Shown: positions 26,433 through 35,094 of the stretch, in pieces | Numbering within the stretch: the first letter of the stretch is position 1 | Layout of the letters: every line of letters starts with the position of its first letter | Notes under the pieces: model-generated | Told to the model about the DNA's origin: nothing | Seen by the model: only the letters and a program-made list of their open reading frames with translations | Databases searched by the model: none | Assembly (NCBI GenBank): GCA_025062245.1 | Contig: JANXAD010000011.1 | Span: 1 to 50,082 of the forward strand | Source of the DNA: Thermodesulfobacteriaceae bacterium | GTDB taxonomy: Bacteria; Desulfobacterota; Thermodesulfobacteria; Thermodesulfobacteriales; Thermodesulfobacteriaceae | Length of the DNA stretch: 50,082 nucleotides | Direction: 5' to 3' | Position numbers and translations under genes: made by a program

Positions 26433-27239
26433 ATGGGAGAGGTAAATATAAGAAATATTCGCCTTTTTATAGCTTATGATGGAACTAATTATTTAGGGTG
26501 GCAAATTCAACCTAAGGGACCTACTATTCAGGGTGTTTTAGAGACTCTTCTTACTAAACTTCTGGGACATAAAGTGAGGCTTAAAGTTGCTGGAAGAACT
26601 GATACAGGAGTTCATGCTCTTTGTCAAGTAGCTCATTTTTTAACTCTTAGCCATAAACCTTTGGAAGTAATTTTTAAGGCTTTAAATGCTATGGTATCTC
26701 CAGACATATGTATTTGGAAAGTGGAAGAGGTAGATTTTAAATTCCATTCTCAAAGGGATACCTTAAAGAAAACCTATGTATATTATGTTTATAATTATCC
26801 TGTCAGAAATCCTTTAGTTAGACTTTATTCCCATTGGGTTCCAGAAAAACTTGATATTAACGCTATGAAAGCCTGTCTTCCTTTATTAATTGGAGAAAAA
26901 GACTTTGCTAGTTTTAGAAAATCAGGAACAGATATAAAAACTACTGTAAGAACTATATATTCAGCTTCCTTAAAAAGAGTGACTGGAATGAAACACATGT
27001 TAGCCTTTGAAATTGCTGGAAAGGGTTTTATGAGGTATATGGTTAGAAATATAGTCGGACTTTTAATTGAGGTAGGAAAAGGTAAACTTGGGATAGAGGA
27101 TGTTCAAAGAATTATAGAGTCTAAGGATAGAAAAGTAGCTCCTCCTCCTGCACCACCTCAAGGACTGGTTTTAAAAAAAATAGAATATCCACCGATAAAA
27201 GTAATTGATAGCTATCCTAAATTTAAAATAGAACTCTAA
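26433..27239 (+). CDS. truA: tRNA pseudouridine synthase A
   Basis: A 268-residue TruA, which makes pseudouridine at positions 38-40 of the tRNA anticodon arm. The catalytic Asp57 sits in AGRTDTGVHA. IAYDGTNYLGWQ at the start, KTYVYYV, and the late GKGFMRYMVRNIVG and APPPAPPQGL are typical. The open frame extends up to a TTG at 26421, but the ATG at 26433 just after the argC stop fits the family better. AGGA is very close to it, so initiation may be coupled to argC termination. Confidence 0.95.
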   Translation: MGEVNIRNIRLFIAYDGTNYLGWQIQPKGPTIQGVLETLLTKLLGHKVRLKVAGRTDTGVHALCQVAHFLTLSHKPLEVIFKALNAMVSPDICIWKVEEVDFKFHSQRDTLKKTYVYYVYNYPVRNPLVRLYSHWVPEKLDINAMKACLPLLIGEKDFASFRKSGTDIKTTVRTIYSASLKRVTGMKHMLAFEIAGKGFMRYMVRNIVGLLIEVGKGKLGIEDVQRIIESKDRKVAPPPAPPQGLVLKKIEYPPIKVIDSYPKFKIEL

Positions 27240-27255
27240 AAAAAGAGGTGAAACT

Positions 27256-28455
27256 ATGATAAGAAAGGCAGAGAGAGTTAAAACTTTAAAGCCTTCTGCA
27301 ACTTTAGCTGTAGATGCTAAAGCTAAAGCACTTATTAAAGAGGGAGTAGAAGTTATAAATCTTTCTATCGGAGAACCTGATTTTGATACCCCTTCTTATA
27401 TAAAAGAAGCTTGTAAAAAAGCCTTAGATGAAGGGCTTACTAAATACGTTCCTTCTCAGGGTATCTTAGGCTTAAGAGAAGCAGTATGTGAAACTTTAAA
27501 AAGGGATTATGGATTTGACTATAGCCCTGAAGAAGTTTTAATTACCTCTGGAGCCAAACAGGCTATTTTTAACTTCCTTTTAGCTTTGGTAAATCCTGGA
27601 GATGAAGTCTTAGTTCTTGCTCCCTATTGGGTTTCTTACCCTCCTATGATAGAAATAGCCCAAGGAATTCCAGTAATAATTAACTCTACTTTAGAAGAAA
27701 AATTTGAACCCTCTGTGGAAAAAATAGAAAAGGCTATTTCTCCCAAAACTGTAGGGATTATTTTGAATAGTCCCTCCAATCCTACGGGACTAATTTATTC
27801 AGAAAAATTTTTAAGGGACCTATCAGAAATAATAAAAAAATATCAGTTGTGGGTTTTAAGTGATGATATTTATGATAAACTTCGTTTTGATTTTAAACCT
27901 CCTCAAAACATTCTTTCCTTAGCTGAAGACTTAAAAGATAGAGTATTTATAGTAAATGGAGTTTCTAAGACTTATGCCATGACTGGTTGGAGGGTAGGGT
28001 GGTTAGTAGGACCTAAGGAAGTTGTTAAGGTTTGTACCGATATCCAAGGACAAAGCACTTCTCATGCTACTTCTTTTGCTCAAAAGGCTGCTGAAGTTGC
28101 TCTTAGAGGACCCCAAGAGGAAGTGGAAAGGATGTGTAAAATTTTTGCTAAAAGAGCCAATCTGGTTTCTGAACTTTTTAGTAATATTCCTGAAATACAG
28201 TTTATAGCACCTCAAGGAGCTTTTTACTTTTTTGCCAAAGTTTCAAGTTTTTACGGAAAGAAAACCTTAGAAGGAAAGGAGATAAAAAATTCCATTGACT
28301 TTGCTGAATTTCTTCTTGATTATGCTAAAGTAGCAGTGGTTCCTGGTTCAGCTTTTGGAGATGACGAATTTGTAAGATTTTCCTTTGCCAATTCAGAAGA
28401 AAATTTAGAAAAAGCCTATTTCAGAATAAAGGAAGCTTTAAATAAGCTTAATTAA
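27256..28455 (+). CDS. aspC: Aspartate (or aspartate/prephenate) aminotransferase, class I
   Basis: A 399-residue PLP enzyme of fold type I. PLP is held by Lys238 in VSKTYAMTGWRVGW. NSPSNPTG and SDDIYDKLRF are the usual cofactor contacts, and the Arg in VRFSFANSEE binds the substrate carboxylate. The N-terminal TLKPSATLAVDAKAKAL matches the I-beta aspartate aminotransferases, some of which also accept prephenate, which would link it to the aro genes; that remains inference. Its stop codon shares bases with the convergent phosphate transporter gene. Confidence 0.9.
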   Translation: MIRKAERVKTLKPSATLAVDAKAKALIKEGVEVINLSIGEPDFDTPSYIKEACKKALDEGLTKYVPSQGILGLREAVCETLKRDYGFDYSPEEVLITSGAKQAIFNFLLALVNPGDEVLVLAPYWVSYPPMIEIAQGIPVIINSTLEEKFEPSVEKIEKAISPKTVGIILNSPSNPTGLIYSEKFLRDLSEIIKKYQLWVLSDDIYDKLRFDFKPPQNILSLAEDLKDRVFIVNGVSKTYAMTGWRVGWLVGPKEVVKVCTDIQGQSTSHATSFAQKAAEVALRGPQEEVERMCKIFAKRANLVSELFSNIPEIQFIAPQGAFYFFAKVSSFYGKKTLEGKEIKNSIDFAEFLLDYAKVAVVPGSAFGDDEFVRFSFANSEENLEKAYFRIKEALNKLN

Positions 28456-29399
28456 TATTTTATATATTGAGATATAAAGATAGAAAAAAGATAAGAAATT
28501 ATAAAGGCAGAGATAGGAGCTAAAAACCAATTTAAAATTATTTTTTTAATAAGGCTTAATTTAATGGTTCGTAGACCCTTGGTTAATCCTACTCCACTTA
28601 TAGCCCCTATGATACAATAAGTAGTAGAAATAGGCATTCCTAAAAGAGTAAAAATAAAAATACAAATTCCAGCTCCTAATTGAGCTGTAAATCCAGAGAA
28701 GGGATCTAAACTGGTAATTCCTTTTCCAATAGTTTCTATTACTCTGTAACTTAATAAGAAGGCACCTAAAAAAACTATAAAAGAGGCTATAGCAAAGATT
28801 AAAGGTAAGTTAAGGGGGACACCAATATAAATTGCTGGACCAAGAACAGTAGCCAGCTCATTGGCTCCGGTGTTGTATGAAATTAATCCAGCACTTAAAA
28901 TTAAAAAAATTCGTAAAAGTTTTTCAAGTTTTAAAAAGGGTAGTTTGGAGAGAGTTTTTTCTAAAAAAAGATAAAGGCTAAAACTTATAAGGGTAGCCAT
29001 TAAAGGGGATATAATCCAAGAAAGAACTACCTTAAGAAGGGCCTCCCAATTTACTTTTAAATGATGAGCCACTCCAGCTCCAATTAAACTGCCAATAATT
29101 ACTTGGTGAGTGGAAAGAGGAACTCTTTTTAAATTAGAAGTCAGAATTAAAAAAGTTGAGATAGTTAAGGAATAAATAGTAGTCCAGGGAGAAGTTTCTA
29201 CTAAATCCTTTCCTACAGTTTTCATAACCTTTTCTCCATTTAGTAATATTCCTAAAAAAACTAAAATTCCGAAGAGAAAGATAGCTTTTTTAAATTTTAG
29301 AATTCCTGAGCCAATACATATTCCTAAGGCATTAGAAGCATCGTTGGAACCTATTCCAAAGGCAATAAGAAAACATACTATTAAAGCTATCTCTATCAT
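28452..29399 (-). CDS. pit: PiT-family inorganic phosphate transporter
   Basis: A 315-residue membrane protein with about nine hydrophobic segments. The duplicated PiT signature is visible as GSNDASNA (17-24) in the first half and GANELATVLGPA in the second, and STHQVIIGSLIGAGVAHH plus STTYCIIGAISGVGLTK are the matching internal repeats. It should import phosphate with H+ or Na+. It is the last gene after the CBS and DUF47 genes, a PiT-DUF47 pairing seen in many genomes. Confidence 0.9.
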   Translation of the reverse strand: MIEIALIVCFLIAFGIGSNDASNALGICIGSGILKFKKAIFLFGILVFLGILLNGEKVMKTVGKDLVETSPWTTIYSLTISTFLILTSNLKRVPLSTHQVIIGSLIGAGVAHHLKVNWEALLKVVLSWIISPLMATLISFSLYLFLEKTLSKLPFLKLEKLLRIFLILSAGLISYNTGANELATVLGPAIYIGVPLNLPLIFAIASFIVFLGAFLLSYRVIETIGKGITSLDPFSGFTAQLGAGICIFIFTLLGMPISTTYCIIGAISGVGLTKGLRTIKLSLIKKIILNWFLAPISAFIISYLFSIFISQYIKY

Positions 29400-29415
29400 G
29401 GGCTATTAAAGGAAA

Positions 29416-30045
29416 TTATTTTAAACTTAGTTCTAATATGTGAAGATGATCACTTGCGTCTTCAATTATGTCGCTAAAACTGGTTAGTAATTCCAAAAAA
29501 TCTGAAAGAATTTTTCCGTCCCAAAAGTTTTGAATTTCTAATTTCTTTAATTTTTCAATAAGGTCTAACTTAATTTCATCTATTTTTTTTTCATAAATTC
29601 TAATAGCTAAGTTTTTTTCTCTAAGATTGTCCTTTTCAAGGCTTTCAAAGGCTAATAACAGAATCTGGCAAATCTCTGTATTCATAAAAGCTATTTTAGA
29701 ACAATCTTCTTCTATTTTTTTATAAAGATTTAAATTTAAATATCTGAAATTAGAAGAAAGATGCTTTAAATTGTCAAAGGCTTTTTCAAGGATTTCTATA
29801 AATCTTAAAAGATTAGGTCTTATATAAGGAAGAAAGGCTCCTTCATATATTAAACTTATAATTTCTCTTTTTATAATATCGGCTTCTCTTTCAAAATTAC
29901 CTACACAGTAAGTTCCTTCTAAGTCATAATTTTTAAAGGTGTTAAGTAAACAATCTGCAGAATTACATAAAAGATGGATATATTTTTTAATTTTTTCTAT
30001 AACCTTTTTTTCTACCTTTCCGGTTCTAAATAGTTTGTCAAGCAT
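29416..30045 (-). CDS. DUF47 (PhoU-like) phosphate transport regulator
   Basis: A 209-residue all-helical protein of the DUF47/TIGR00153 type, related to PhoU. The metal-binding helix motifs appear as FEREADIIKREI and YEKKIDEIKLDLIEKL, and the C-terminal helix holds DIIEDASDHLHILEL. Such proteins accompany PiT carriers and are thought to adjust their activity. It is 16 bases upstream of the PiT gene and 8 bases downstream of the CBS gene, so all three are probably made together. Confidence 0.85.
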   Translation of the reverse strand: MLDKLFRTGKVEKKVIEKIKKYIHLLCNSADCLLNTFKNYDLEGTYCVGNFEREADIIKREIISLIYEGAFLPYIRPNLLRFIEILEKAFDNLKHLSSNFRYLNLNLYKKIEEDCSKIAFMNTEICQILLLAFESLEKDNLREKNLAIRIYEKKIDEIKLDLIEKLKKLEIQNFWDGKILSDFLELLTSFSDIIEDASDHLHILELSLK

Positions 30046-30053
30046 TTTGGATC

Positions 30054-30458
30054 TTAAATTTTATTTTTAGCTCTTTCAATAAGAACTGCAGAAAGTACAT
30101 CTAAAAGGGAAACTACACCTATAATTTTTCTATCCTCTTGAATAAAAAGTCTGGCTATATTAAACTTTTCCATTAAATTAACCAAATCCAAAAGTTCTGT
30201 TTCCTTATCAATACTTATTACTGGTTTGGAGGCTATATTTTCAACTTTTATTTGATGGGGATTTAAATTCTTAGCCAAAACCTTAAAAACTATATCTCTT
30301 ACCGTAACTACTCCATAAACATCCCTTTCATCCTTAGGTAACACAAGTAAAGACCTTATTCTTTTATCAATAAGCCTTTCTATAGCATCGTATACTGTGG
30401 CTTCAGGATGAATAGTTTCTAACTTAGTATTCATGATATGCTTTACCTTTAGAGACAT
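30054..30458 (-). CDS. CBS-domain pair protein
   Basis: A 134-residue protein made of two CBS motifs (about 8-60 and 72-130), a fold that binds adenine nucleotides and acts as an energy or ligand sensor. It has no fused channel or enzyme. Its GGAGG ribosome site is formed by the last codons of argD, 4 bases upstream. Because it precedes the DUF47 and PiT genes, a role in controlling phosphate uptake is a fair guess. Confidence 0.85.
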   Translation of the reverse strand: MSLKVKHIMNTKLETIHPEATVYDAIERLIDKRIRSLLVLPKDERDVYGVVTVRDIVFKVLAKNLNPHQIKVENIASKPVISIDKETELLDLVNLMEKFNIARLFIQEDRKIIGVVSLLDVLSAVLIERAKNKI

Positions 30459-30462
30459 TGAA

Positions 30463-31653
30463 TTAACCTCCTTCTTTTAAGATTTCATTTAAATTATTAA
30501 TAAAATAGTCAATTTCCCTATAATTTAAAATTAAGGGAGGAGTAAGTCTTATAATGTTAGGTTTAGGCCTATTAGTTAAAATTTTTCTTTTCAAGAGTTT
30601 GTCATAAATAGATTTAGCTTCTTGATAAAACTCTATAGCTAAAAGAAGTCCTAAACCTCTCACTTCTTTAATTAAGTTTGAATACCTATTTTTGAGTTCT
30701 TCTATTTTTTCCTTTAAAACCTTTCCTTTTAAAGTCACCTCTTTTAAAAAGGTAGGTTCAGAAACTATTTCTAAAACCTTAAGAGCCACTGCGCAAGCTA
30801 TAGGATTTCCTCCGAAAGTTGAGGCATGAGTTCCTGGTTTTAAAGCCGACATCACTTCTTCCTTAGCTAACATAGCTGAAAGAGGTAAACCATTAGCTAA
30901 AGCTTTAGCTAAACACATAATATCAGGTTCTACTTCCCAATGTTCATAAGCAAAAAGTTTTCCAGTTCTTCCTATCCCAGTTTGAATTTCATCCAGAATT
31001 AAAAGAGCTTTGTTTTTTAAGCAAAGTTCCTTAGCCAGTTCTACAAAATCTTTTTCTAAAGGATAAACTCCCCCTTCTCCTTGCACAAGTTCTAAAATTA
31101 TAGCACATATTTTTTCATTAAAAACTTCTTTTAAAGCCCTTTTGTCATTAGGGGGTATAAAAATTGTTCCTGGAACTAAGGGTTGAAAACCTTCCTGATA
31201 GTGGAGTTGTCCTGTAACAGAAAGGGCTCCGAGAGTCCTTCCATGAAAGGAGTTTTCTAAAGCGATAAACTGATATTTTCCATTTTCAAAGTTTTCGTAG
31301 CTCCAGCGTCTGGCTAATTTTAAGCTGGCCTCTATAGCTTCAGCACCACTGTTAGCAAAAAAGACCTTTTCGGCAAAGGAAAGTTCTACCAATTTTTTAG
31401 CTAATTTAGATTGAGGAGCAGTATAGTATAAATTAGAGGTATGCCAGAGAAGTTGAGCCTGAGTTTTAAGAACTTCCACAAGCTCTGGATGGGCATGCCC
31501 AAGATTGCATACCGCTATCCCTGAAGTAAAATCCAAATATTCCTCTCCATCTTCAGTAAAAAGTCTTGTTCCACTTCCCTTCACAAAGGCTAAAGGTTCT
31601 CTTCTATAATTACCTGCCAAATATAGCTCTCCCATTTCAACTAAGTATCCCAT
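30463..31653 (-). CDS. argD: Acetylornithine aminotransferase
   Basis: A 396-residue class III PLP aminotransferase for the fourth arginine step, perhaps also acting on succinyldiaminopimelate in lysine synthesis. FANSGAEAIEASLKLAR, FHGRTLGALSVTG, LDEIQTGIGRTGKLFA and the PLP-lysine region LAKALANGLP are clear. GGGAG stands 12 bases before the first ATG; an internal Met at residue 7 is a possible alternative start. It follows murI after 7 bases in the long minus-strand run. Confidence 0.92.
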   Translation of the reverse strand: MGYLVEMGELYLAGNYRREPLAFVKGSGTRLFTEDGEEYLDFTSGIAVCNLGHAHPELVEVLKTQAQLLWHTSNLYYTAPQSKLAKKLVELSFAEKVFFANSGAEAIEASLKLARRWSYENFENGKYQFIALENSFHGRTLGALSVTGQLHYQEGFQPLVPGTIFIPPNDKRALKEVFNEKICAIILELVQGEGGVYPLEKDFVELAKELCLKNKALLILDEIQTGIGRTGKLFAYEHWEVEPDIMCLAKALANGLPLSAMLAKEEVMSALKPGTHASTFGGNPIACAVALKVLEIVSEPTFLKEVTLKGKVLKEKIEELKNRYSNLIKEVRGLGLLLAIEFYQEAKSIYDKLLKRKILTNRPKPNIIRLTPPLILNYREIDYFINNLNEILKEGG

Positions 31654-31660
31654 TTTTACT

Positions 31661-32458
31661 TTACTCCCAGTTTATCTTTTTTAAGGTTACTCGCCTTCCT
31701 AAAAAAAGTTGAGCTATTTTAGCAAAGTGGATTGTAATATCAGAAACATATATTTCTAAATTTTGCTCAGTATTAAAGGAAAGTTTCTCTTTAAATTCCC
31801 CATGATTTTCTAAAAAGTTTTTAACTTCTATAGCCACTTCTTCTGAGGGATCAACAAGTTTAATTCTTTTTCCTGCCTTTTCTTGAATAAGTTTTTTAAT
31901 TAGTGGATAGTGGGTACAACCTAAAATGAGAGTATCAATTCCCTTCATTTTTAAAGAAATTAAGTATTTTTTAACTATTTTTCTGGTTTCTGGTTTATTA
32001 ACCCATCCTTCTTCAATAAGAGGAACTAAGAGGGGAGTAGGATTGGAATAAAGTTTAATTTCAGAATTAGCTTCTTTAAAAAGTTTATCATAAATATTAC
32101 TTTCCACAGTAGTTCTGGTACCTATTAATCCTATTTTTTTATTTTTAGTCAACTTTAAAGCTCTTTTCATAGAGGGAGTTACCACTTCAAAAAAGGGAAC
32201 TTCAAAAAATTTAGCCTTTAAAGCAGGTATAGCAGTGCTTGAAACTGTGTGACAAGCTACTACTATTATCTTAGCTCCCCTTTCTAATAAAAACTGAGTA
32301 TTTTCTATGGCATAACGGGTAACCGTTTCGGCACTTTTAGTTCCATAGGGAGTTCTTGCAGTATCCCCAAAATAAATAATTTTATAATGGGGAAGATTTT
32401 TTAAAATTTCTTTAACTACCGTAAGTCCTCCAAGCCCTGAATCAAAAACTCCTATCAT
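31661..32458 (-). CDS. murI: Glutamate racemase
   Basis: A 265-residue enzyme making D-glutamate for peptidoglycan. FDSGLGGLTVVKEI, GDTARTPYG and the two catalytic cysteines in VACHTVSS and LGCTHYPL are all visible. The first cysteine motif reads CHT, not the more common CNT. Together with dapB in the same run it serves cell-wall precursor supply. A small membrane protein gene lies 20 bases upstream. Confidence 0.93.
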   Translation of the reverse strand: MIGVFDSGLGGLTVVKEILKNLPHYKIIYFGDTARTPYGTKSAETVTRYAIENTQFLLERGAKIIVVACHTVSSTAIPALKAKFFEVPFFEVVTPSMKRALKLTKNKKIGLIGTRTTVESNIYDKLFKEANSEIKLYSNPTPLLVPLIEEGWVNKPETRKIVKKYLISLKMKGIDTLILGCTHYPLIKKLIQEKAGKRIKLVDPSEEVAIEVKNFLENHGEFKEKLSFNTEQNLEIYVSDITIHFAKIAQLFLGRRVTLKKINWE

Positions 32459-32478
32459 ATTTTTTATAAGTCCATTTT

Positions 32479-32778
32479 TTATTTAAATTTAGAACCTATT
32501 TTAAAATAATGTTCAAAAAAGCTTGTAGCAGCTGTAATGAGGGATAACCATAAAAAGATCTCTAAAAATTTGTATCTGGAAAAGGCAGTTTTCCCAAATT
32601 TTACTCTCAGGCCATTTAAAATAACAGTTAATCCTAATCCAAAAAGTCCTGAAGAAAAAAATAATCTTAAAGTTTCCCAAATATTTTTAGAAAAAGTAGG
32701 ATAATCGGTGCGTAAACTAAACAAAAACCAAAAAATAAAAAGCAAAAAATATTTAATAAATTTAAAATATTCTTTCAT
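32479..32778 (-). CDS. Small membrane protein of unknown function
   Basis: A 99-residue protein with three hydrophobic stretches (about 7-22, 37-56 and 72-86) separated by short charged loops, so probably two or three membrane helices. I do not recognise the family. It overlaps the upstream DUF364-like gene by 4 bases, which argues that it is truly translated and belongs to the same operon. Confidence 0.6.
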   Translation of the reverse strand: MKEYFKFIKYFLLFIFWFLFSLRTDYPTFSKNIWETLRLFFSSGLFGLGLTVILNGLRVKFGKTAFSRYKFLEIFLWLSLITAATSFFEHYFKIGSKFK

Positions 32779-33527
32779 TTTACTCTCAGGCTTATTTTTT
32801 CTATTAAACCTGCTTTTAAAAAAGAATTTAGGCCTTTACTTTCACATACTCTTTTGAAAAGTTCTTCGGAATTTTTTACTTTAAAACTTAAAAGATAGGT
32901 TACTGGAGTGTTTTTAAAAATTTCACCATTCAAAGGCACTTCAGGCCCTATAATGATAACTTCTGGAATACCTTCTATTTCTTTCCAAAGTTTTTCTAAA
33001 CTCTTAGTTAAAAGTAAATAGGAACTAATTATAGCTAACTTGAGTTTATTTTTTATCTGTGAAACTTTAAAATTAAAGGTTTTCCAATCTTTTTCTAAGA
33101 CCCAAATCTTTTTAACTTTACTTTTAAGTTTGTTAAAAAGATTTTCAAAATATCCTATCATAAGAATTTCATCTGAAGGTGAAAGTTCTATTTCGGAAAA
33201 GGGATCTTCTATGACCATCCTTTGGTAGGAATTTTCTCGAAATGAAAGGGAAAAAACTGCGTTAATAGTTGCTAAAGCAATAGAATTTTCTATAGGATGG
33301 GAAGAAAGATACTTTTTAATAACCATATCAGCAGGAATATTCCAAAAGTGTACTTCCTCTCCTAATTCTAAGAAACCTTGAGAGGAATCCCAAAGGGTAG
33401 ATACTAATCCTATTCCCTCCTTTTCAAGTTCTACTATAGTATAGTGAATTCCTACACAAACTCTTTTTATTCTTTTAGCCCGAGCTAAAGGTAAAGAAGT
33501 TTCTACTAATTTTTCGTAAAAATTCAT
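32775..33527 (-). CDS. DUF4213/DUF364-like putative heavy-metal chelation protein
   Basis: A 250-residue protein whose N-terminal part (VCVGIHYTIVELE, then GIGLVSTLWD, later LATINAVFSLSF) resembles the enolase-like DUF4213 domain, and whose second half (EILMIGYFENLF onward) resembles the Rossmann-like DUF364 domain. Family members are suggested to bind metals or tetrapyrrole-like cofactors, without firm proof. It lies between the Mrp-like ATPase and the small membrane protein, overlapping the latter by 4 bases. Confidence 0.65.
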   Translation of the reverse strand: MNFYEKLVETSLPLARAKRIKRVCVGIHYTIVELEKEGIGLVSTLWDSSQGFLELGEEVHFWNIPADMVIKKYLSSHPIENSIALATINAVFSLSFRENSYQRMVIEDPFSEIELSPSDEILMIGYFENLFNKLKSKVKKIWVLEKDWKTFNFKVSQIKNKLKLAIISSYLLLTKSLEKLWKEIEGIPEVIIIGPEVPLNGEIFKNTPVTYLLSFKVKNSEELFKRVCESKGLNSFLKAGLIEKISLRVK

Positions 33528-33532
33528 ATTAA

Positions 33533-34285
33533 TTAGTGAATTCTAAAAATTTTTTCTAAAATTTTACTACCTAAGGTTTTAAAAATTTCTTTTATTTCAG
33601 GAATTTGGGTTAAAGCTTCTAAATTTTCTTTTTCAGAAAGATTTTTTATAAAGGGAATACTTAAAAGAAAGGGAATTTTTTCTTCCTTTAAGAAGGACTC
33701 CCATTCCTTTTCTCCTTCCCAAAGATTGCTCATATTTTTAACTATGCCTAAAATAGGTACATTACTTTCTCTTAAAAGATTAAGAGTTCTCTTGGCATCA
33801 GAGAGGGACAATTTATGGGCCGTAGTGATTAAAATAAAACCATCCAAAGAAATCCAGTCTAAAACTGTGAGAAAAATATCTCCTGTTCCAGGAGGTAGGT
33901 CCAGAATTAAAAAATCTAAGGGTCCCCATTCTGTTTTTTCCATAAGTTCTTTAATTAAAGATTGAGCCATAGGTCCTCGCATAAAAATACCTTCTCTCTC
34001 TGAAGTAAAAAATGCCAAACTTAGGATTTTTATTCCCTTTACTATAACGGGTTTTATTTTCCCAAACTCTATTAAGGGTTTTTCCTTTTCAGCACCTAAT
34101 AAAATACCTATATTAGGTCCGTAAAAATCCAAATCCAAAATGCCTACCAAATACCCAGCCTCTCTTAAAGCTATAGATAACATAGCGCAAAGAGTAGATT
34201 TTCCAACCCCCCCTTTACCACTTCCTACAGCTAAAATAAAACGAACGTCTCGTAAACCTGAGTGCTTTTTTAATAAATTTCCCAT
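33533..34285 (-). CDS. Mrp/MinD-type P-loop ATPase lacking the CxxC motif
   Basis: A 250-residue deviant Walker A ATPase. GSGKGGVGKST (about 22-32) is the P-loop with the signature first Lys, and DLDFYGPNIG, FLILDLPPGTGD and GIVKNMSNL follow the Mrp/NBP35 pattern for Fe-S carrier proteins. After KNMS the usual CPxC pair that bridges a shared 4Fe-4S cluster is missing; the only Cys in the protein is beside the P-loop. It may not carry a cluster, or it may act in another MinD-like role. It is directly adjacent to dapB with no spacer. Confidence 0.8.
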   Translation of the reverse strand: MGNLLKKHSGLRDVRFILAVGSGKGGVGKSTLCAMLSIALREAGYLVGILDLDFYGPNIGILLGAEKEKPLIEFGKIKPVIVKGIKILSLAFFTSEREGIFMRGPMAQSLIKELMEKTEWGPLDFLILDLPPGTGDIFLTVLDWISLDGFILITTAHKLSLSDAKRTLNLLRESNVPILGIVKNMSNLWEGEKEWESFLKEEKIPFLLSIPFIKNLSEKENLEALTQIPEIKEIFKTLGSKILEKIFRIH

Positions 34286-35092
34286 TTATTTCAATCCCAA
34301 AACATCTTGCATATCATAGACTCCTGGATTTTTACCTACTACCCAAAGAGCAGCCCTGATAGCACCTCTGGCAAAGGTTTCACGGGAACTTGCCCTATGA
34401 ATAAGCTCAACTCTTTCTCCCATTCCAGCAAATAAAACCGTATGTTCTCCTACTATATCTCCACCCCTAACAGTTTGTATACCGATTTCCTTAGAAGTTC
34501 TTTCTCCAATTATTCCTTCTCTACAAAATTTAAATTCTTTCTCACTTCTTCCTAAGGTTTTAGCAATTACCTCGGCAAGTTTTAGAGCTGTCCCACTTGG
34601 GGCATCCTTTTTCATTCTGTGATGGGCTTCTACAATTTCAATATCATAATCTTCTCCCAAAGTTTTAGCTGTAATTTCCACTAATTTGTAAAGAAGATTC
34701 ACTCCCAGGCTCATGTTATAGGCTTGAACTAAAGGAAAATGCTTTTGAGCTAATTCATAAATTTCTGCTAACTCTTCCTTTTTAAATCCTGTAGTTCCTA
34801 TAACCATAGCTTTCTTATACTTAGCATTAATCCTTGCATGTTCTAAGGAGGCTTTGTGAAAAGTAAAGTCAATTATGACCTCTCCTTTTTCTATTACTTT
34901 TTCCAAAGCATTTTCAATTATAATTCCAGTTTTAGGAAGGCCAACTACTTCACCTACATCTTTTCCTACACTAGGATGTTCAGGATGTTCAAAAGCTCCT
35001 ACTAAATCTATATCCTTATTTTGAAAAATAAGGTTAATAATAGTTCTTCCCATTCTTCCTGCAGCGCCAGCTACTATAGCTTTTATAGCCAT
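34286..35092 (-). CDS. dapB: 4-Hydroxy-tetrahydrodipicolinate reductase
   Basis: A 268-residue enzyme of the lysine/diaminopimelate pathway. VAGAAGRMGRTI binds the nucleotide, the catalytic block EAHHRMKKDAPSGTALKLAE is complete, and the GERTSKEIGIQTVRGGDIVGEH segment is typical. It lies between sbcD (2-base gap) and the Mrp-like gene (adjacent). No other dap gene is in the window. Confidence 0.96.
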   Translation of the reverse strand: MAIKAIVAGAAGRMGRTIINLIFQNKDIDLVGAFEHPEHPSVGKDVGEVVGLPKTGIIIENALEKVIEKGEVIIDFTFHKASLEHARINAKYKKAMVIGTTGFKKEELAEIYELAQKHFPLVQAYNMSLGVNLLYKLVEITAKTLGEDYDIEIVEAHHRMKKDAPSGTALKLAEVIAKTLGRSEKEFKFCREGIIGERTSKEIGIQTVRGGDIVGEHTVLFAGMGERVELIHRASSRETFARGAIRAALWVVGKNPGVYDMQDVLGLK

Positions 35093-35094
35093 CT

